A stretch of DNA of 64,000 bases from Akkermansiaceae bacterium (GCA_019634595.1 JAHCBC010000003.1:806001-870000); one strand, 5' to 3'. Shown: positions 1 through 13,026, counted from the stretch's first letter. Program-made: numbers and translations. The notes: generated by a model not told the origin, from the letters alone.

Positions 1-802
1 CGTGCTCATACCGGCGCTGGACGAACCATTGAACCATGTTCACCTGGTACTGGGTCTTGGTGGTGATCGTCTGCGCCTCGCTGCGGGCGATGTTCGACTT
101 CTTCATGACCTCGATCTCACCGAGACGACGGATGGTTTCCGCATGCCGCAGTGAATTGGCACCTTTGCCGGGGCTGGTGGCCGGTGGTTTCCCCCCGGCC
201 TTCTCGTCTTTGGCGGAGGATTTCCGCGTTTCCCCCAGATTTTTCTCCTGTTCCGCATGACGGTTCATCCAGTCCGCCTCCTGGATCAACCGCTTCTTCT
301 CGGTCTCAATGCTGTCGTTGAGTTTCTTCAGTCCGTTGATGTCCTGCTTCGCCAGCATCGCCATGTAAATCGCCTCCGCCAATGATCCGCAGATGTTGGC
401 GTCGCCCGGGTAGGTGGCCGCCTTCGGCAGCAGGGTGAAGGCCCCGTAAAGATCAGGACCGCCCTGACGTAGCGGAGAAATGGTGGCCAGGATTTCCTGG
501 ACCGTCTTCCGGTATTCCTCCGCACCTTCATCGCTCTCCGGAGGCTGGTTGAGATATTTCTCGAACCTCGCCTTCAGGAGCCGGTTGTCCCCGAGGGGTA
601 TGGTCACTCCTCCGATGGTGATGGTCTCCGCGGATGGATCCAGCATCAGGAAGTCATTGCCGGGCTTTCCCGCATCATTCTTCGCCGCGGGGGCCGCCAC
701 CGCAGGTTCACCATCGGCCGGAGGTGAGCCGGGTGGAGGTGAATAGACCTGCGCATATGCGAAACCGGCCAGGAAAAGCGGAAGGGTGATACGGAGTTTC
801 AT
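1..802 (-). CDS. Secreted hypothetical protein, C-terminus cut by window edge
   Basis: Reading the minus strand from the ATG at 802, an uninterrupted frame of 267 codons runs to the window edge, so the C-terminus is missing. The first ~18 residues (MKLRITLPLFLAGFAYA) are a typical signal peptide ending in AYA, followed by a Pro/Ala-rich linker. The middle (NDFLMLDPSAETITIGG, then an amphipathic helical stretch) shows no catalytic motif I recognise. The later part is highly charged (EKKRLIQEADW, RHAEQEKNLGETRK) and probably helical or coiled-coil. It starts 19 bases after the stop of the small membrane protein upstream, so the two are likely cotranscribed. The function is unknown; a periplasmic or surface structural role is only a guess. 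Confidence 0.7.
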   Translation of the reverse strand, partial: MKLRITLPLFLAGFAYAQVYSPPPGSPPADGEPAVAAPAAKNDAGKPGNDFLMLDPSAETITIGGVTIPLGDNRLLKARFEKYLNQPPESDEGAEEYRKTVQEILATISPLRQGGPDLYGAFTLLPKAATYPGDANICGSLAEAIYMAMLAKQDINGLKKLNDSIETEKKRLIQEADWMNRHAEQEKNLGETRKSSAKDEKAGGKPPATSPGKGANSLRHAETIRRLGEIEVMKKSNIARSEAQTITTKTQYQVNMVQWFVQRRYEH

Positions 803-821
803 CGGTCTCGGCGGCGGGGGT

Positions 822-1226
822 TCAGAGGCGGTTGATGGCGGTTGCAACAGGCACACCACCTTGGCGGAACTTCACGCGGATCGCGTATTTCTGCTGTCTT
901 GCGATGTTCAGGTGGCTGAATGAGGCGGGGATCTCAACCCCGATCAGTTCGTCCCCCCCGGGGGTGTTCACCCGCAGGCTCACCACCTGGCCGCGCGAGG
1001 TCGTCCAGCGCAGTTGCTGGTCGATCTTTCCCTCCACCATATACTCATTGCCACGCAGGCTGTTGCCGTTTTCCAGCAGATCCCTCACGTCGAGCTTCTC
1101 CACATCCCCCATCGGAGAATCCTTCTGACTGACGAAATGCCTCCCGCCGAAGAACAGGACGGCGACAACGGCGATGATGCCGAGGACGACACCGGGATGG
1201 AGACTCGAACTAGCGCGGCGGGCCAT
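822..1226 (-). CDS. Small membrane-anchored hypothetical protein
   Basis: This 134-residue protein has one hydrophobic segment near the N-terminus (about residues 12-28, VVLGIIAVVAVLFFGG) after a basic start (MARRASSS), so it is probably a type II anchored protein with the rest outside the cytoplasm. The soluble part (about 45-134) is rich in beta-type sequence (YMVEGKIDQQLRW, VVSLRVNTPGGDELIGVEIP) and may form a small OB-like barrel; that is inference. It lies 73 bases after the ABC transporter gene and 19 bases before the next secreted protein, all on the minus strand, suggesting one transcript. I do not recognise a named family. Confidence 0.65.
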   Translation of the reverse strand: MARRASSSLHPGVVLGIIAVVAVLFFGGRHFVSQKDSPMGDVEKLDVRDLLENGNSLRGNEYMVEGKIDQQLRWTTSRGQVVSLRVNTPGGDELIGVEIPASFSHLNIARQQKYAIRVKFRQGGVPVATAINRL

Positions 1227-1299
1227 GGAAATTCGTGGATTTGGGTTTCTGGAGCGGTGAACCTACCCGCTTCCGCGGGGCATATCGAGAAGGAAGTTC

Positions 1300-3036
1300 C
1301 TACGAATCCCACTGCGACCGCCGGGCACCCATCCATGCGGCGACGAGCGATATGAGGATGTGGGCCGCCAATGCCTGCACGCATGCCACCTGCGGAGACA
1401 GCGCGGTATCGATCACGGATCTCACCGCCTGGTGCACCTGGGTCTGGAGTGCCTCCACCGAGCCTGACCATGCCCAGTACGCGGAAATGAACGGACGGGT
1501 GAATGATTCGATATGCTCCGGCAACGCCAGAACGGCCCCCGACAGCGGAAGCTGGAATCCGACCAAATAGATCGAGAGGAGGGAGGCCTGCTCCGCCGTC
1601 CGCATCCATGACGAAATCGCCAGACAGATCGCCGTCATCGCCGCATTCACCGCCAGCAGGAACCCGGCGTGCTGGAGGAAATCCCCACGGAAAGGACCGA
1701 AGAAATTCACGAAGAACGCCATCCACGCGGATTGCGCGACCACCAGGCAGGCAAGGAACGCCACCTTCGATCCGAGGTAGGCCGCAGGCCTCAGTCCGGC
1801 GAATTTTTCCTTTTCGTAAATCGGCCTCTCACCCGCGATCTCCCGTGCCGAGTTGTTCGACCCCATGAGGGACAGCAACACCACCTGGAACATGATGATG
1901 CCGGAGATGGCGGACCCGACCTTCGCCTGGTCCGCGCGCACGCTCTGCTGCTCCTGGATTTCCGCGGCCATGTCGTTCTGCCTGCTTTCGGAAAACTTCC
2001 GGATGTTGCCTGATGCCTTGTCGCTGAAGAGGGTGACCAGCAGCGGAAAGCAGATCAGGATCGCTAGCTGCAGGAAGACCTGCCCCTTGTCCCTGAAGAA
2101 AATCTTCCACCTCCGGGAAAGGAGTGTGGAAAATTGGCTGACAAGGCCGGGGATCGGTGCGGGCGCTTCCGCATCCTCTCCGGAGGTGGCCCCTTTCCTG
2201 GGTTTCAACTCTCCGGAAGCCATCAGACGGCCGCGGCTTTTGGCCAGCATCTTGTCATAGAGATCTCCATGTTTCTGCCACGACTTCTGCCAGCTTTCCG
2301 ATGATTGCGTGGCCAGCCGCGGATAGATTTCCTCCGTATCCTTGACGGAGAAGTAATGGTTCAAACGGTCGGGCGGGCCGTGATAGGCGACCCTTCCTTC
2401 ATGCAGGACAAGCACGGAATCATACAGTTCCAGATGAGCCAGCGAATGGGTCACGGAAAGCACGATCCTCCCGCTCTTCCGCGACAGTTCGTGCAACAAC
2501 TGGACGATTTCCCGCTCCGAGCGCGGATCCAGTCCTGATGTCACCTCATCACACAGCAACAACTGCGGGTCGGAAACCAACTCCATCGCCAGCCCCAGTC
2601 TCCGCTTCTGCCCGCCGGAAAGCACCCGCACCTGCCGGTCATTGATGGAAGCGAGGCCCGTCTCCCCAAGCACGCGGTCGATCCGGCGGTCGAGTTCCTC
2701 CGTGGAGCCGCAACGCACGCGGAGACGAGCCGCCGTTTCAATGGATTCATCCACCGTCAGCGGATCGTAGGCGATGGAAAACTGCGGCACATAGCCGATC
2801 TCGGACGGCGAAAAATCCTCATCCGTGGAAAGATTCCTCCCATTCCACAACAAGGCACCGGCGGACTCCGGATTCAGTCCTGCGATCGTTTTCAACAACG
2901 TCGTCTTTCCGCAACCCGACGGTCCGACAATCGCCATGAAGTGCCCCTCCGGCACCTTGACGGAAACCTGGTCGACCAGATTGATGTCCGATCCTTCTTT
3001 CCGGATCGTGAAACAGACTTCCTGGAGTTCCAGCAC
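1300..3036 (-). CDS. ABCG-type ABC transporter, ATPase fused to ABC-2 permease
   Basis: One polypeptide carries an N-terminal ATPase and a C-terminal permease, the half-transporter layout of the ABCG/ABC-2 class. The ATPase shows Walker A (GPSGCGKTTL), a Q-loop region (IGYVPQF), the signature LSGGQKRRL, Walker B (LLLCDEVTSGLDP) and the switch His (SVTHSLAH). The C-terminal ~270 residues contain about six hydrophobic helices starting near FRDKGQVFLQLAIL. The open frame extends to an ATG at 3192, but that overlaps the nifU-like gene by 110 bases; the GTG at 3036, just before ELQEVCFTIRKEG where the ABC fold begins, is preferred, and a TTG at 3078 is also possible. It lies directly downstream of the nifU-like gene. 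The substrate cannot be told from sequence; lipid, polysaccharide or drug export are all known for the class. Confidence 0.85.
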   Translation of the reverse strand: MLELQEVCFTIRKEGSDINLVDQVSVKVPEGHFMAIVGPSGCGKTTLLKTIAGLNPESAGALLWNGRNLSTDEDFSPSEIGYVPQFSIAYDPLTVDESIETAARLRVRCGSTEELDRRIDRVLGETGLASINDRQVRVLSGGQKRRLGLAMELVSDPQLLLCDEVTSGLDPRSEREIVQLLHELSRKSGRIVLSVTHSLAHLELYDSVLVLHEGRVAYHGPPDRLNHYFSVKDTEEIYPRLATQSSESWQKSWQKHGDLYDKMLAKSRGRLMASGELKPRKGATSGEDAEAPAPIPGLVSQFSTLLSRRWKIFFRDKGQVFLQLAILICFPLLVTLFSDKASGNIRKFSESRQNDMAAEIQEQQSVRADQAKVGSAISGIIMFQVVLLSLMGSNNSAREIAGERPIYEKEKFAGLRPAAYLGSKVAFLACLVVAQSAWMAFFVNFFGPFRGDFLQHAGFLLAVNAAMTAICLAISSWMRTAEQASLLSIYLVGFQLPLSGAVLALPEHIESFTRPFISAYWAWSGSVEALQTQVHQAVRSVIDTALSPQVACVQALAAHILISLVAAWMGARRSQWDS

Positions 3037-3082
3037 GGATTTTGGGGGTGTTTCAGGGAAGGGGAGGATGAAACCCAAAGGA

Positions 3083-3544
3083 TCAGTCCAGTGGCACGAT
3101 CTTGATTTTACCCGCGGAAGGACGCTGGAAAGATCCTGAAAGCGTGTTGGTTGCCATCTCCACCGGAGTGGCAGGTGTGGCATCCAGGGCATTCTTCAAC
3201 GCTCCCTCCACCAACTGACCGCAGTGGATCTTCATCGGCGGAAGCGCGCCGAGATCCGCGGAAAGCTCCGCCGCCGACAGGCTCCGTGCTTCTTCAGCGG
3301 TCTTTCCCTTGAGGAGTTGCGTCGCCATTGATGCCACCGCAATCGCCGTCTGGCAGCCGAATGCCTGGAAAGACGCCCGGTCGATGACCTTCTTTCCATC
3401 TTTCTCGGTGAACTTGAGCCACATCCGCATCATGTCACCGCACTCCGGGGAACCGACCGTTCCCACCGCATCCGCATCTGGAATCTCCCCTTGGTTCTGC
3501 GGGTTTGCCAGCGCGTCGCGGACCTTTGATTCGAATTCACTCAT
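3083..3544 (-). CDS. NifU/IscU-like iron-sulfur cluster scaffold protein
   Basis: About 153 residues match the N-terminal domain of NifU/IscU: NPQNQGEIPDADAVG, then PECGD, FGCQTAIAVASMAT, and IHCGQLVEGALKNAL near the end. All three cluster-ligand cysteines of the family are present, so it should be able to assemble a transient Fe-S cluster for transfer to apo-proteins. The ATG at 3544 puts NPQNQGEI about 14 residues in, as in IscU; a longer frame reaching 3979 runs into the upstream gene and is rejected, while an ATG at 3604 remains possible. No cysteine desulfurase lies next to it. It sits between a TIM-barrel protein and the ABC transporter on one strand. The family assignment is firm; the partner genes must lie elsewhere. 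Confidence 0.87.
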   Translation of the reverse strand: MSEFESKVRDALANPQNQGEIPDADAVGTVGSPECGDMMRMWLKFTEKDGKKVIDRASFQAFGCQTAIAVASMATQLLKGKTAEEARSLSAAELSADLGALPPMKIHCGQLVEGALKNALDATPATPVEMATNTLSGSFQRPSAGKIKIVPLD

Positions 3545-3633
3545 GCCATCAACTTGAACAGTTTCCCCGCCCTCCGCAAGGGTCCTCATCACCTCCAAAG
3601 ACATGCCGCTCCTCTTCCGGAAACACGCTCCGG

Positions 3634-4710
3634 TCAGTTCCCGGTTCCCTTGTAGATTTCCTTCATCATCTCCATTTTCCCAGGATCCTTGGCGACACTC
3701 GCTATCGTGAACATCATCACGCCGGTGCTTTTCCCACCAAGCCCGTACCGGAGCACTTTCCCGAACTCCTCCGGAGACACCCTGGGGTCGTCGTGGGCTT
3801 GGACGATGGGCCACATCTGGGGATAAGAATCCGCATTTCCTTTCATCCACGGTTTTGCCCCGAGATACGCGACGAATTCCTCCACATACTCCGGCGGCTT
3901 TCCGGACCGGCCGTGATAGATCATCGGAGAAAAGACATCCACGTGCTGTGCCAGCGCATCGAAATCCAACCCCAGGCATCTCCTCCGCACCCCGCTCAGA
4001 TCCTCATCCTTCCACGCGGTGTGAAAAATGCCGACCAGTGCGTTCGGACGAATCTCCTTTGTGATCGCACGGATTTCCTTCGCCCAATCCACAATCACAT
4101 GCACCCGCCAATCCTCCCATTTCCTGGCGGCGTTGGTGAAAATCCATTTGGCCTTCTCTTGCGGAGTCTTCCCCACCACCTCGACACCCGCCCATTCTTC
4201 GAACTCGGACAGGCACGAATCGTTGAAACACGTTTTGATGAGGACGGGATAAGGATCTTCGAACTGCCCGTGCCAATGGGTGTAGTCCATCCAGATCCCG
4301 TCGAGTTCGTATTTTCCGAGAAGATCACGCAGTTCCTTCATCCGGAATTCCCGGAACCCCTTGTGCGTGGGACACACTCCCATGAACCAAGTGGCCGGTG
4401 GAGCGGGATTTCCCGAATCATCAATGGGATGCGCATCAGGATGATTCTTCACATAGTCTCCATATTTGCCGTTGAGGGTGGGGAACTCGGCGAAAACCTT
4501 GCATCCTTCCGCCTTTGCCCGCTTGAAGGTGGCATCGTCAATGCCTTTGCCATGGATGAAAACCGCGTTGACGCCGTATTCATCGAGTTTGGCCCCGGTA
4601 TCCCAGAATGCCTTGGGATGGGCATAGGTTCCACGAATGATCTCCGGTTTTCCTTCGGCCCCGAAGGAAGAGATCCAGATGAAGGCAAATATACGCAGGA
4701 TGGTGTTCAT
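3634..4710 (-). CDS. Secreted TIM-barrel protein, family-10 glycosylhydrolase-like
   Basis: This 358-residue protein begins with a signal peptide (MNTILRIFAFIWISSFGAEG). The body resembles the TIM-barrel glycosylhydrolase-like families found in environmental bacteria. Strand/loop motifs include IIRGTYAHP, VNAVFIHGKG, LDGIWMDYTHWHG (a likely barrel strand ending in an Asp), NALVGIFHTAW and VDVFSPMIYHGR. The WMDYTHWHG and SPMIYHG segments are typical active-site positions of such barrels, but I cannot name the catalytic pair or the substrate. It is the first gene of a minus-strand run that continues with the nifU-like gene 90 bases downstream. Export is supported by the signal sequence; hydrolase activity is inference. 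Confidence 0.75.
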   Translation of the reverse strand: MNTILRIFAFIWISSFGAEGKPEIIRGTYAHPKAFWDTGAKLDEYGVNAVFIHGKGIDDATFKRAKAEGCKVFAEFPTLNGKYGDYVKNHPDAHPIDDSGNPAPPATWFMGVCPTHKGFREFRMKELRDLLGKYELDGIWMDYTHWHGQFEDPYPVLIKTCFNDSCLSEFEEWAGVEVVGKTPQEKAKWIFTNAARKWEDWRVHVIVDWAKEIRAITKEIRPNALVGIFHTAWKDEDLSGVRRRCLGLDFDALAQHVDVFSPMIYHGRSGKPPEYVEEFVAYLGAKPWMKGNADSYPQMWPIVQAHDDPRVSPEEFGKVLRYGLGGKSTGVMMFTIASVAKDPGKMEMMKEIYKGTGN

Positions 4711-4903
4711 CGCATTTCTTTCGGGACAAAGCGACCATCGCTCCAGCCCAACCTATCAATAAAGACGCATGGGTGGCGGTTCTTGCAGAAAATCGTCCTC
4801 GGAAAGTGACTACGACGGACAACCCGCCGTGTGTTGGAAATCAATATTCTCACAAGATGATCCGAATTGTAGCCGCGTACGGGACAATCCGCCAACAAGA
4901 GCT

Positions 4904-5244
4904 TCATTCGCTGCCACGCAACAGCTCATCAATCCTCCTGACGAGTGCATCCACTGAGTCGAAAGATTCGTCGATCCTCTCAAAGAATGGCGAAAAAATC
5001 CAGCCGTTCTGGACAAACCGTAGATCCGATTCGTCGAAAAATACTCCGCACAATAATCCACCCCGTCTATCACCAGATCCAGCATCATGTTGCCGGAAGG
5101 AAATGTGGTCAACTTGGCTCCGGTTTCAGGGAAGCGATCGGCAATTGCTTCAAATTCTGCTGGGGATTCCATTTCGGTTTCGTCGGGATTCGTTTCGCAC
5201 TGCGATGAAGGCATCTCCCCCGAGGGATTCCCGGTTTCCGCCAT
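4904..5244 (-). pseudogene. Small gene after 5S rRNA with an apparent single-base frameshift
   Basis: On the minus strand from an ATG at 5244 (or 5214, 5172) a frame reads MESPAEFEAIADRFPETG...MMLDLVIDGVDYCAEYF and then loses protein-like character. Switching frame at the five-base A/T run at 5037-5041 gives a coherent continuation: FDESDLRFVQNGWIFSPFFE, then an amphipathic helix RIDESFDSVDALVRRIDELL ending in a stop at 4904-4906. One extra T in that run would restore a ~90-115 residue protein. It lies ~30 bases after the rRNA terminator on the same strand. It is either a recent pseudogene, a sequencing error, or a programmed slip. No family recognised. Confidence 0.45.
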
Positions 5245-5274
5245 CCGCGATGCCGGCCAAGTGGATATGCGGCC

Positions 5275-5313
5275 AAAAAAAAAGCCCCGTCCATTCTCTC
5301 GAATGGACGGGGC
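5275..5313 (-). terminator. Rho-independent terminator of the rRNA operon
   Basis: A perfect 13-bp inverted repeat (GCCCCGTCCATTC / GAATGGACGGGGC, 5284-5296 and 5301-5313) with a 4-base loop is followed, in minus-strand direction, by nine consecutive T residues (5275-5283). It starts a few bases after the 3' end of 5S rRNA, exactly where an rRNA operon should stop. Confidence 0.93.
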
Positions 5314-5318
5314 ATATA

Positions 5319-5434
5319 CCTGGCGACGACCTACTCTCACAGGACCTGTCGTCCCACTACCATCGGCGCTGTGGCGTTTCACTTCCGGGTTCGGAATGGG
5401 ACCGGGTGGTTCCACCACGCTCTGGTCACCAGAG
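5319..5434 (-). rRNA. rrf: 5S ribosomal RNA
   Basis: About 116 bases on the minus strand carry the conserved 5S core (CCATTCCGAACCCGGAAGT, the loop region, then GATGGTAGTGGG) and complementary ends. It lies downstream of 23S and immediately upstream of the terminator. Ends are placed by eye and may be off by a few bases. Confidence 0.93.
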
Positions 5435-5715
5435 GGCAATGCTGGGAGTCCTTTGGCCTTCGCCATCGGGTCCAGGACTGGGTCTCTGGGGGCCTGAGCT
5501 ATTTGTTTTGTCATCAGTCAATGGTCACCAGTCATTGGGGAAGGAGTTGGATTTCCTACCTGATGACTGCTGGCCGGTGGCCGCTGACGGCGACCTTGCG
5601 GTCGCTTCAGCCCGCTCGCTGACATCCACACGGAGAGTGCGTTTCCTTCGATCCTGCAGGCCTCGATTGTTTCAGGCCATTCACGGTCATTGTCACTTCC
5701 AATTCCAAAAAATAG
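5435..5715 (-). other. 23S-5S transcribed spacer with short inverted repeats
   Basis: This is the spacer between the 3' end of 23S and the 5' end of 5S, unusually long at about 280 bases. It holds no gene that I can support. It contains a perfect 8-bp inverted repeat (GTCATCAG at 5510-5517, CTGATGAC at 5560-5567) enclosing a smaller dyad (CAATG 5519-5523, CATTG 5533-5537), so the transcript can fold here, perhaps as an RNase processing site. Confidence 0.6.
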
Positions 5716-8549
<2,834 letters not shown>

Positions 8550-8840
8550 CCATATTTTGAAATCAGCTGTTAATGAAGTCCAAAGCCTGGACCTTTCGGT
8601 CCGGTTCTTTCTGATCTTCTATATTAACGGCCGGCATCTCTGCCGGCTTGCCGTAAAAATTTGATGTATATTTGGGAATTAGAATATTTCCAAGGACCGT
8701 TGTAAGAATGGCTCTTTTTTGAACAATCTTAACTTTGCAGTCTCTTAAAAAATGTCATTTCTCCATGTGGATGTCAAAGAGCGGACTTCATCCGACAGTA
8801 TCGCTTCGTTCAGAAGTTCTTCCTTTTTCCGGTTCCTGGA
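8550..8840 (-). other. tRNA-Ile to 23S transcribed spacer
   Basis: This part of the 16S-23S spacer contains no gene. It holds the second boxA-like element (8772-8782), an A/T-rich stretch (about 8650-8760) and a short GC hairpin (CTGGACC TTTC GGTCCGG, around 8587-8605, imperfect) close to the 23S 5' end that may belong to the 23S processing stalk. Confidence 0.6.
8772..8782 (-). promoter_or_regulatory. boxA-like antitermination element before 23S
   Basis: The minus strand reads GCTCTTTGACA, an excellent match to the rRNA boxA consensus (TGCTCTTTAACA) that NusB-NusE bind. The same 11 bases occur in the 16S leader at 11068-11078. Its place between tRNA-Ile and 23S is the expected second antitermination site of an rRNA operon. 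Confidence 0.75.
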
Positions 8841-8917
<77 letters not shown>

Positions 8918-8976
8918 CTTTGGATTCCATGACTCGTATTCCCCGTTTGACCGGAGCTCGAGACGAATCGTGAAGA

Positions 8977-9052
<76 letters not shown>

Positions 9053-9278
9053 TTTTACCGGAGGTCGGAAAAATTGTTTCTTCTGACTTCAAAAGAGGAA
9101 AAGAGACTGAATTGAGCGCCGCGTGATCTGATCAAAGACGCGGACGGGATTCTATTCAAGTGTTCAAGTTGGGAACCATCACTGGTTGCCCTAAGCCAAC
9201 GTCTTTCCATCGTTGCCGATGGGAAGCGGGGCTTCGACCTTTCGCAGGGACCGTGAGAACGGTTTGCGAATTTCTCCG

Positions 9279-10822
<1,544 letters not shown>

Positions 10823-11067
10823 ATGCCGTGACTGTTAGTTTTCTAAAAAAACCACTTAGATCACGGCGACGTTCGGACTTTCGTCCGGACCTGTAAGGCT
10901 ATCTCACCTTACTCCCGCGCGTCGGGGCTTAACCGACCGCGCGGCGCACAATTCAATCTTTTTCCTCTTCCCAACAGACCCACTTGTTATCCAGTGAAGA
11001 ACGGTTTCTTTTCCTTGGTTTCCCTCGGAGAATCCCCGCCACTGGCACGCGGCCTGCTGAGCCATAC
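10823..11067 (-). other. 16S leader, distal part
   Basis: This is transcribed leader between boxA and mature 16S. It contains a GC hairpin (GTCCGGAC GAAA GTCCGAAC, around 10871-10890) likely to be part of the RNase III processing stalk, and no gene. Confidence 0.6.
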
Positions 11068-11078
11068 TGTCAAAGAGC
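11068..11078 (-). promoter_or_regulatory. boxA antitermination element in the 16S leader
   Basis: The minus strand reads GCTCTTTGACA, the conserved NusB-NusE binding site of rRNA leaders, identical over 11 bases to the copy before 23S (8772-8782). It lies just downstream of a terminator-like hairpin. Confidence 0.78.
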
Positions 11079-11094
11079 TTGTTTCGAGGGGACT

Positions 11095-11140
11095 AAAAAG
11101 CCGATCAGTGTGGGGAGGTGTTAAACCTCTCACCGATCGA
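11095..11140 (-). terminator. Terminator-like hairpin in the rRNA leader
   Basis: In minus-strand direction CGATCGGTG...AGGT pairs imperfectly with ACCT...CACTGATCG (arms within 11101-11119 and 11125-11140) and is followed by TTTTT (11095-11099). It lies about 35 bases after the predicted transcription start and ~15 bases before boxA. It could be an early attenuator that boxA-dependent antitermination does not yet cover, a processing hairpin, or the terminator of another transcript. Confidence 0.55.
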
Positions 11141-11182
11141 CTTGGTGTCTCTCGCGTCGCCCGCTGTCGTGGCGACGGGGAG

Positions 11183-11212
11183 ACCCTACCAGAACCGACC
11201 CCCGCAGGTCAA
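11183..11212 (-). promoter_or_regulatory. Predicted rRNA operon promoter
   Basis: The minus strand has TTGACC (-35, 11207-11212), an 18-base spacer and TAGGGT (-10, 11183-11188) preceded by TG (extended -10). The 25 bases upstream are A-rich (UP-element-like), and the bases after the -10 are GC-rich (CTCCCCGTCGCC), as in stringently controlled rRNA promoters. The start of transcription would be near 11175. Confidence 0.62.
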
Positions 11213-11639
11213 TGTCTTTTTGAATAGTTTTTTGGAATTTGTTCGGAGGACTTTCGATAACTTATTCATTATTAGATCACTCGGTAAAATTATTTTTTAA
11301 CAGGATTTGTGACGATTCTGGAAGCTGACAGGGCGGATTTTACAAATCCAGCCATCGCCCAACACTCATTTCCCCATATGGCTCTAGGCTTCAGCCCACT
11401 TTCCGGAGTTGTACGGATGTTTCGCACCGATTCCCTCCGTTTTCGACCCGTCGGGCGTCTCTCAGGACGCGATTTCATCCCAAAACGGCCATTTTGATCC
11501 TCGGAGGTCATTTCATGGCCGCACTTTGCTCCATTTCGGAGCCATCGCCCGGCGGCTGGCCAGACTATCCGGCTGGTTTCAGAGGCCTTAGCAGCGCGAT
11601 CCGTGAAGGAAACGCACCGCTCTGAGCCGGTGGCACCCC
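11213..11639. other. Intergenic stretch upstream of the rRNA promoter
   Basis: This holds the A/T-rich region upstream of the rRNA promoter (11221-11300, probably UP elements and possibly Fis-like binding) and then ~340 bases with no gene that I can support. The open frame at 11290-11643 has no protein-like features. Confidence 0.5.
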
Positions 11640-12806
11640 TCAATGGGCTGCTTTCGGCCTCAGCAACAACACCACCGCTCCCGCGATCATGCCCCAGAAT
11701 GCGGAGCTGATGCCCAGCAACATCACACCGGAAAGCGTGACGAAAAACGTGACGATGGAAGCCTCACGGAAGCGTTCCTCTTTCAGCGCGACGGTCAGGC
11801 CATTGGTGATCGTCCCCAGCAACCCGAAGCCTGCGATGGCGAGGATCAATTCACGCGGAAAAGCGTTGAAAAGGGCGACGATCGTGGCACCGAACACACC
11901 GATCAGCGCATAGAACAAGCCCGCGAACATCGCCGCGGGATATCGCCTGCGGGGATCCGGGTGAGCCTCCGGACCCAGGCAGAACGCGGCGGTGATGGCC
12001 GCCAGATTGAGCGCATAGCCGCCGAACGGCGCCACCAGCAGATTGGTGAAGCCACTCCACCCGATGATGCGGGAAACAGGCGGCTTGTAGCCGTGCGCCA
12101 GGAAGATCGAGACGCCGGGAAGATTCTGCGAAGCCATCGTCACCACAAACAACGGAATGGCGATCCCCACCACGGCCTTCATGCTGAAATGGGGCGTCAC
12201 CCACACCGGCGTGGTAATCCCCCACTTCACGCTGCCGACATGGAACAACCCCTGCATCATCGCCACCGCGATGCCTGCCAGCAGCATCACCGGCACGTTG
12301 TAGCGCGGCCACCCGATCCGGCCGGCCAGATACGCGGCGAACATCACCAGCACCAACCACGGATTCGACGGTACCGCCGCGAACGCATCCAACGCGAACC
12401 TCGCAAGCACTCCCGCCAGCAGTGCGGCCGCCAAAGGCACGGGCAGCCGGTTCATGATTTTTTCGAACCATCCCGTGACCCCGCAGAGCGTGATCAGAAG
12501 AGCGCTCACCACGAACGCGCCGATCGCATCCGGCATGGTGATGCCACCTTCCGCCGCCGCGGATGCGATGACGCCCGCCCCGGCGGTGGACCATGCGATC
12601 ATCACCGGCTGCCGTGTGGCCAATGAAAGGCCGACACTGCCCACACCGATACCAATGCCCAGCGCCCACAGCCATGACGCCGTCTGTTCCGGTGTCGCGG
12701 ACAGATGATGCGCCGCCTGGAAGATCAGCGCGACCGAACTCGTGAAGCCCACCAGGACCGCCACGAAGCCGGCGATGAGGGATGAAAAGGAAAAGTCTTT
12801 GGTCAT
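11640..12806 (-). CDS. benE: BenE-family benzoate/H+ symporter-like permease
   Basis: The protein has about twelve hydrophobic helices and family-typical segments: GFVAVLVGFTSSVALIFQAA at the N-terminus, LATRQPVMIAWSTAGAG, VVTMASQNLPGVSIFLAHGY, and GYALNLAAITAAFCLGPEAHPD. These match the BenE family of inner-membrane aromatic-acid/proton symporters. The ATG at 12806 (MTKDFSFSSL) is preferred over an upstream ATG at 12830, because it starts directly at the conserved N-terminus. No aromatic-ring catabolic genes lie beside it, so the true substrate may be different. It is divergent from the secreted protein at 13027. Confidence 0.86.
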   Translation of the reverse strand: MTKDFSFSSLIAGFVAVLVGFTSSVALIFQAAHHLSATPEQTASWLWALGIGIGVGSVGLSLATRQPVMIAWSTAGAGVIASAAAEGGITMPDAIGAFVVSALLITLCGVTGWFEKIMNRLPVPLAAALLAGVLARFALDAFAAVPSNPWLVLVMFAAYLAGRIGWPRYNVPVMLLAGIAVAMMQGLFHVGSVKWGITTPVWVTPHFSMKAVVGIAIPLFVVTMASQNLPGVSIFLAHGYKPPVSRIIGWSGFTNLLVAPFGGYALNLAAITAAFCLGPEAHPDPRRRYPAAMFAGLFYALIGVFGATIVALFNAFPRELILAIAGFGLLGTITNGLTVALKEERFREASIVTFFVTLSGVMLLGISSAFWGMIAGAVVLLLRPKAAH

Positions 12807-13026
12807 TCCCGGTATCAGGATCGTAGGCAAAGCCCGACGGGTGGCAACCTCCGCGAACGAGCCTGGCGTTCAGCCGATGAATCTTTCCACTTTCACAGAC
12901 AACAGTGAAGCCGCCTTCCAACAAGATCCGGGCATCCTTTCCGAAGGTCGCACCGCAGGAGCCCAAGGAACGGAATTTCCTCATTGGTGAAAATAAAACG
13001 GTCGTTCATCCTTCATTCCACAACCC

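Noticed and set aside
4810..5514. 234-codon minus-strand frame covering 5S
   Set aside because: It runs through the 5S gene and terminator; only its middle part has coding character and is reported as a frameshifted gene.
11290..11643. 117-codon minus-strand frame
   Set aside because: No signal, motif or plausible ribosome site; lies in upstream rRNA control DNA.
12807..13026. Possible riboswitch in the ~150-base leader on the BenE side
   Set aside because: The region has potential stems, but I could not match it to any riboswitch consensus I know.
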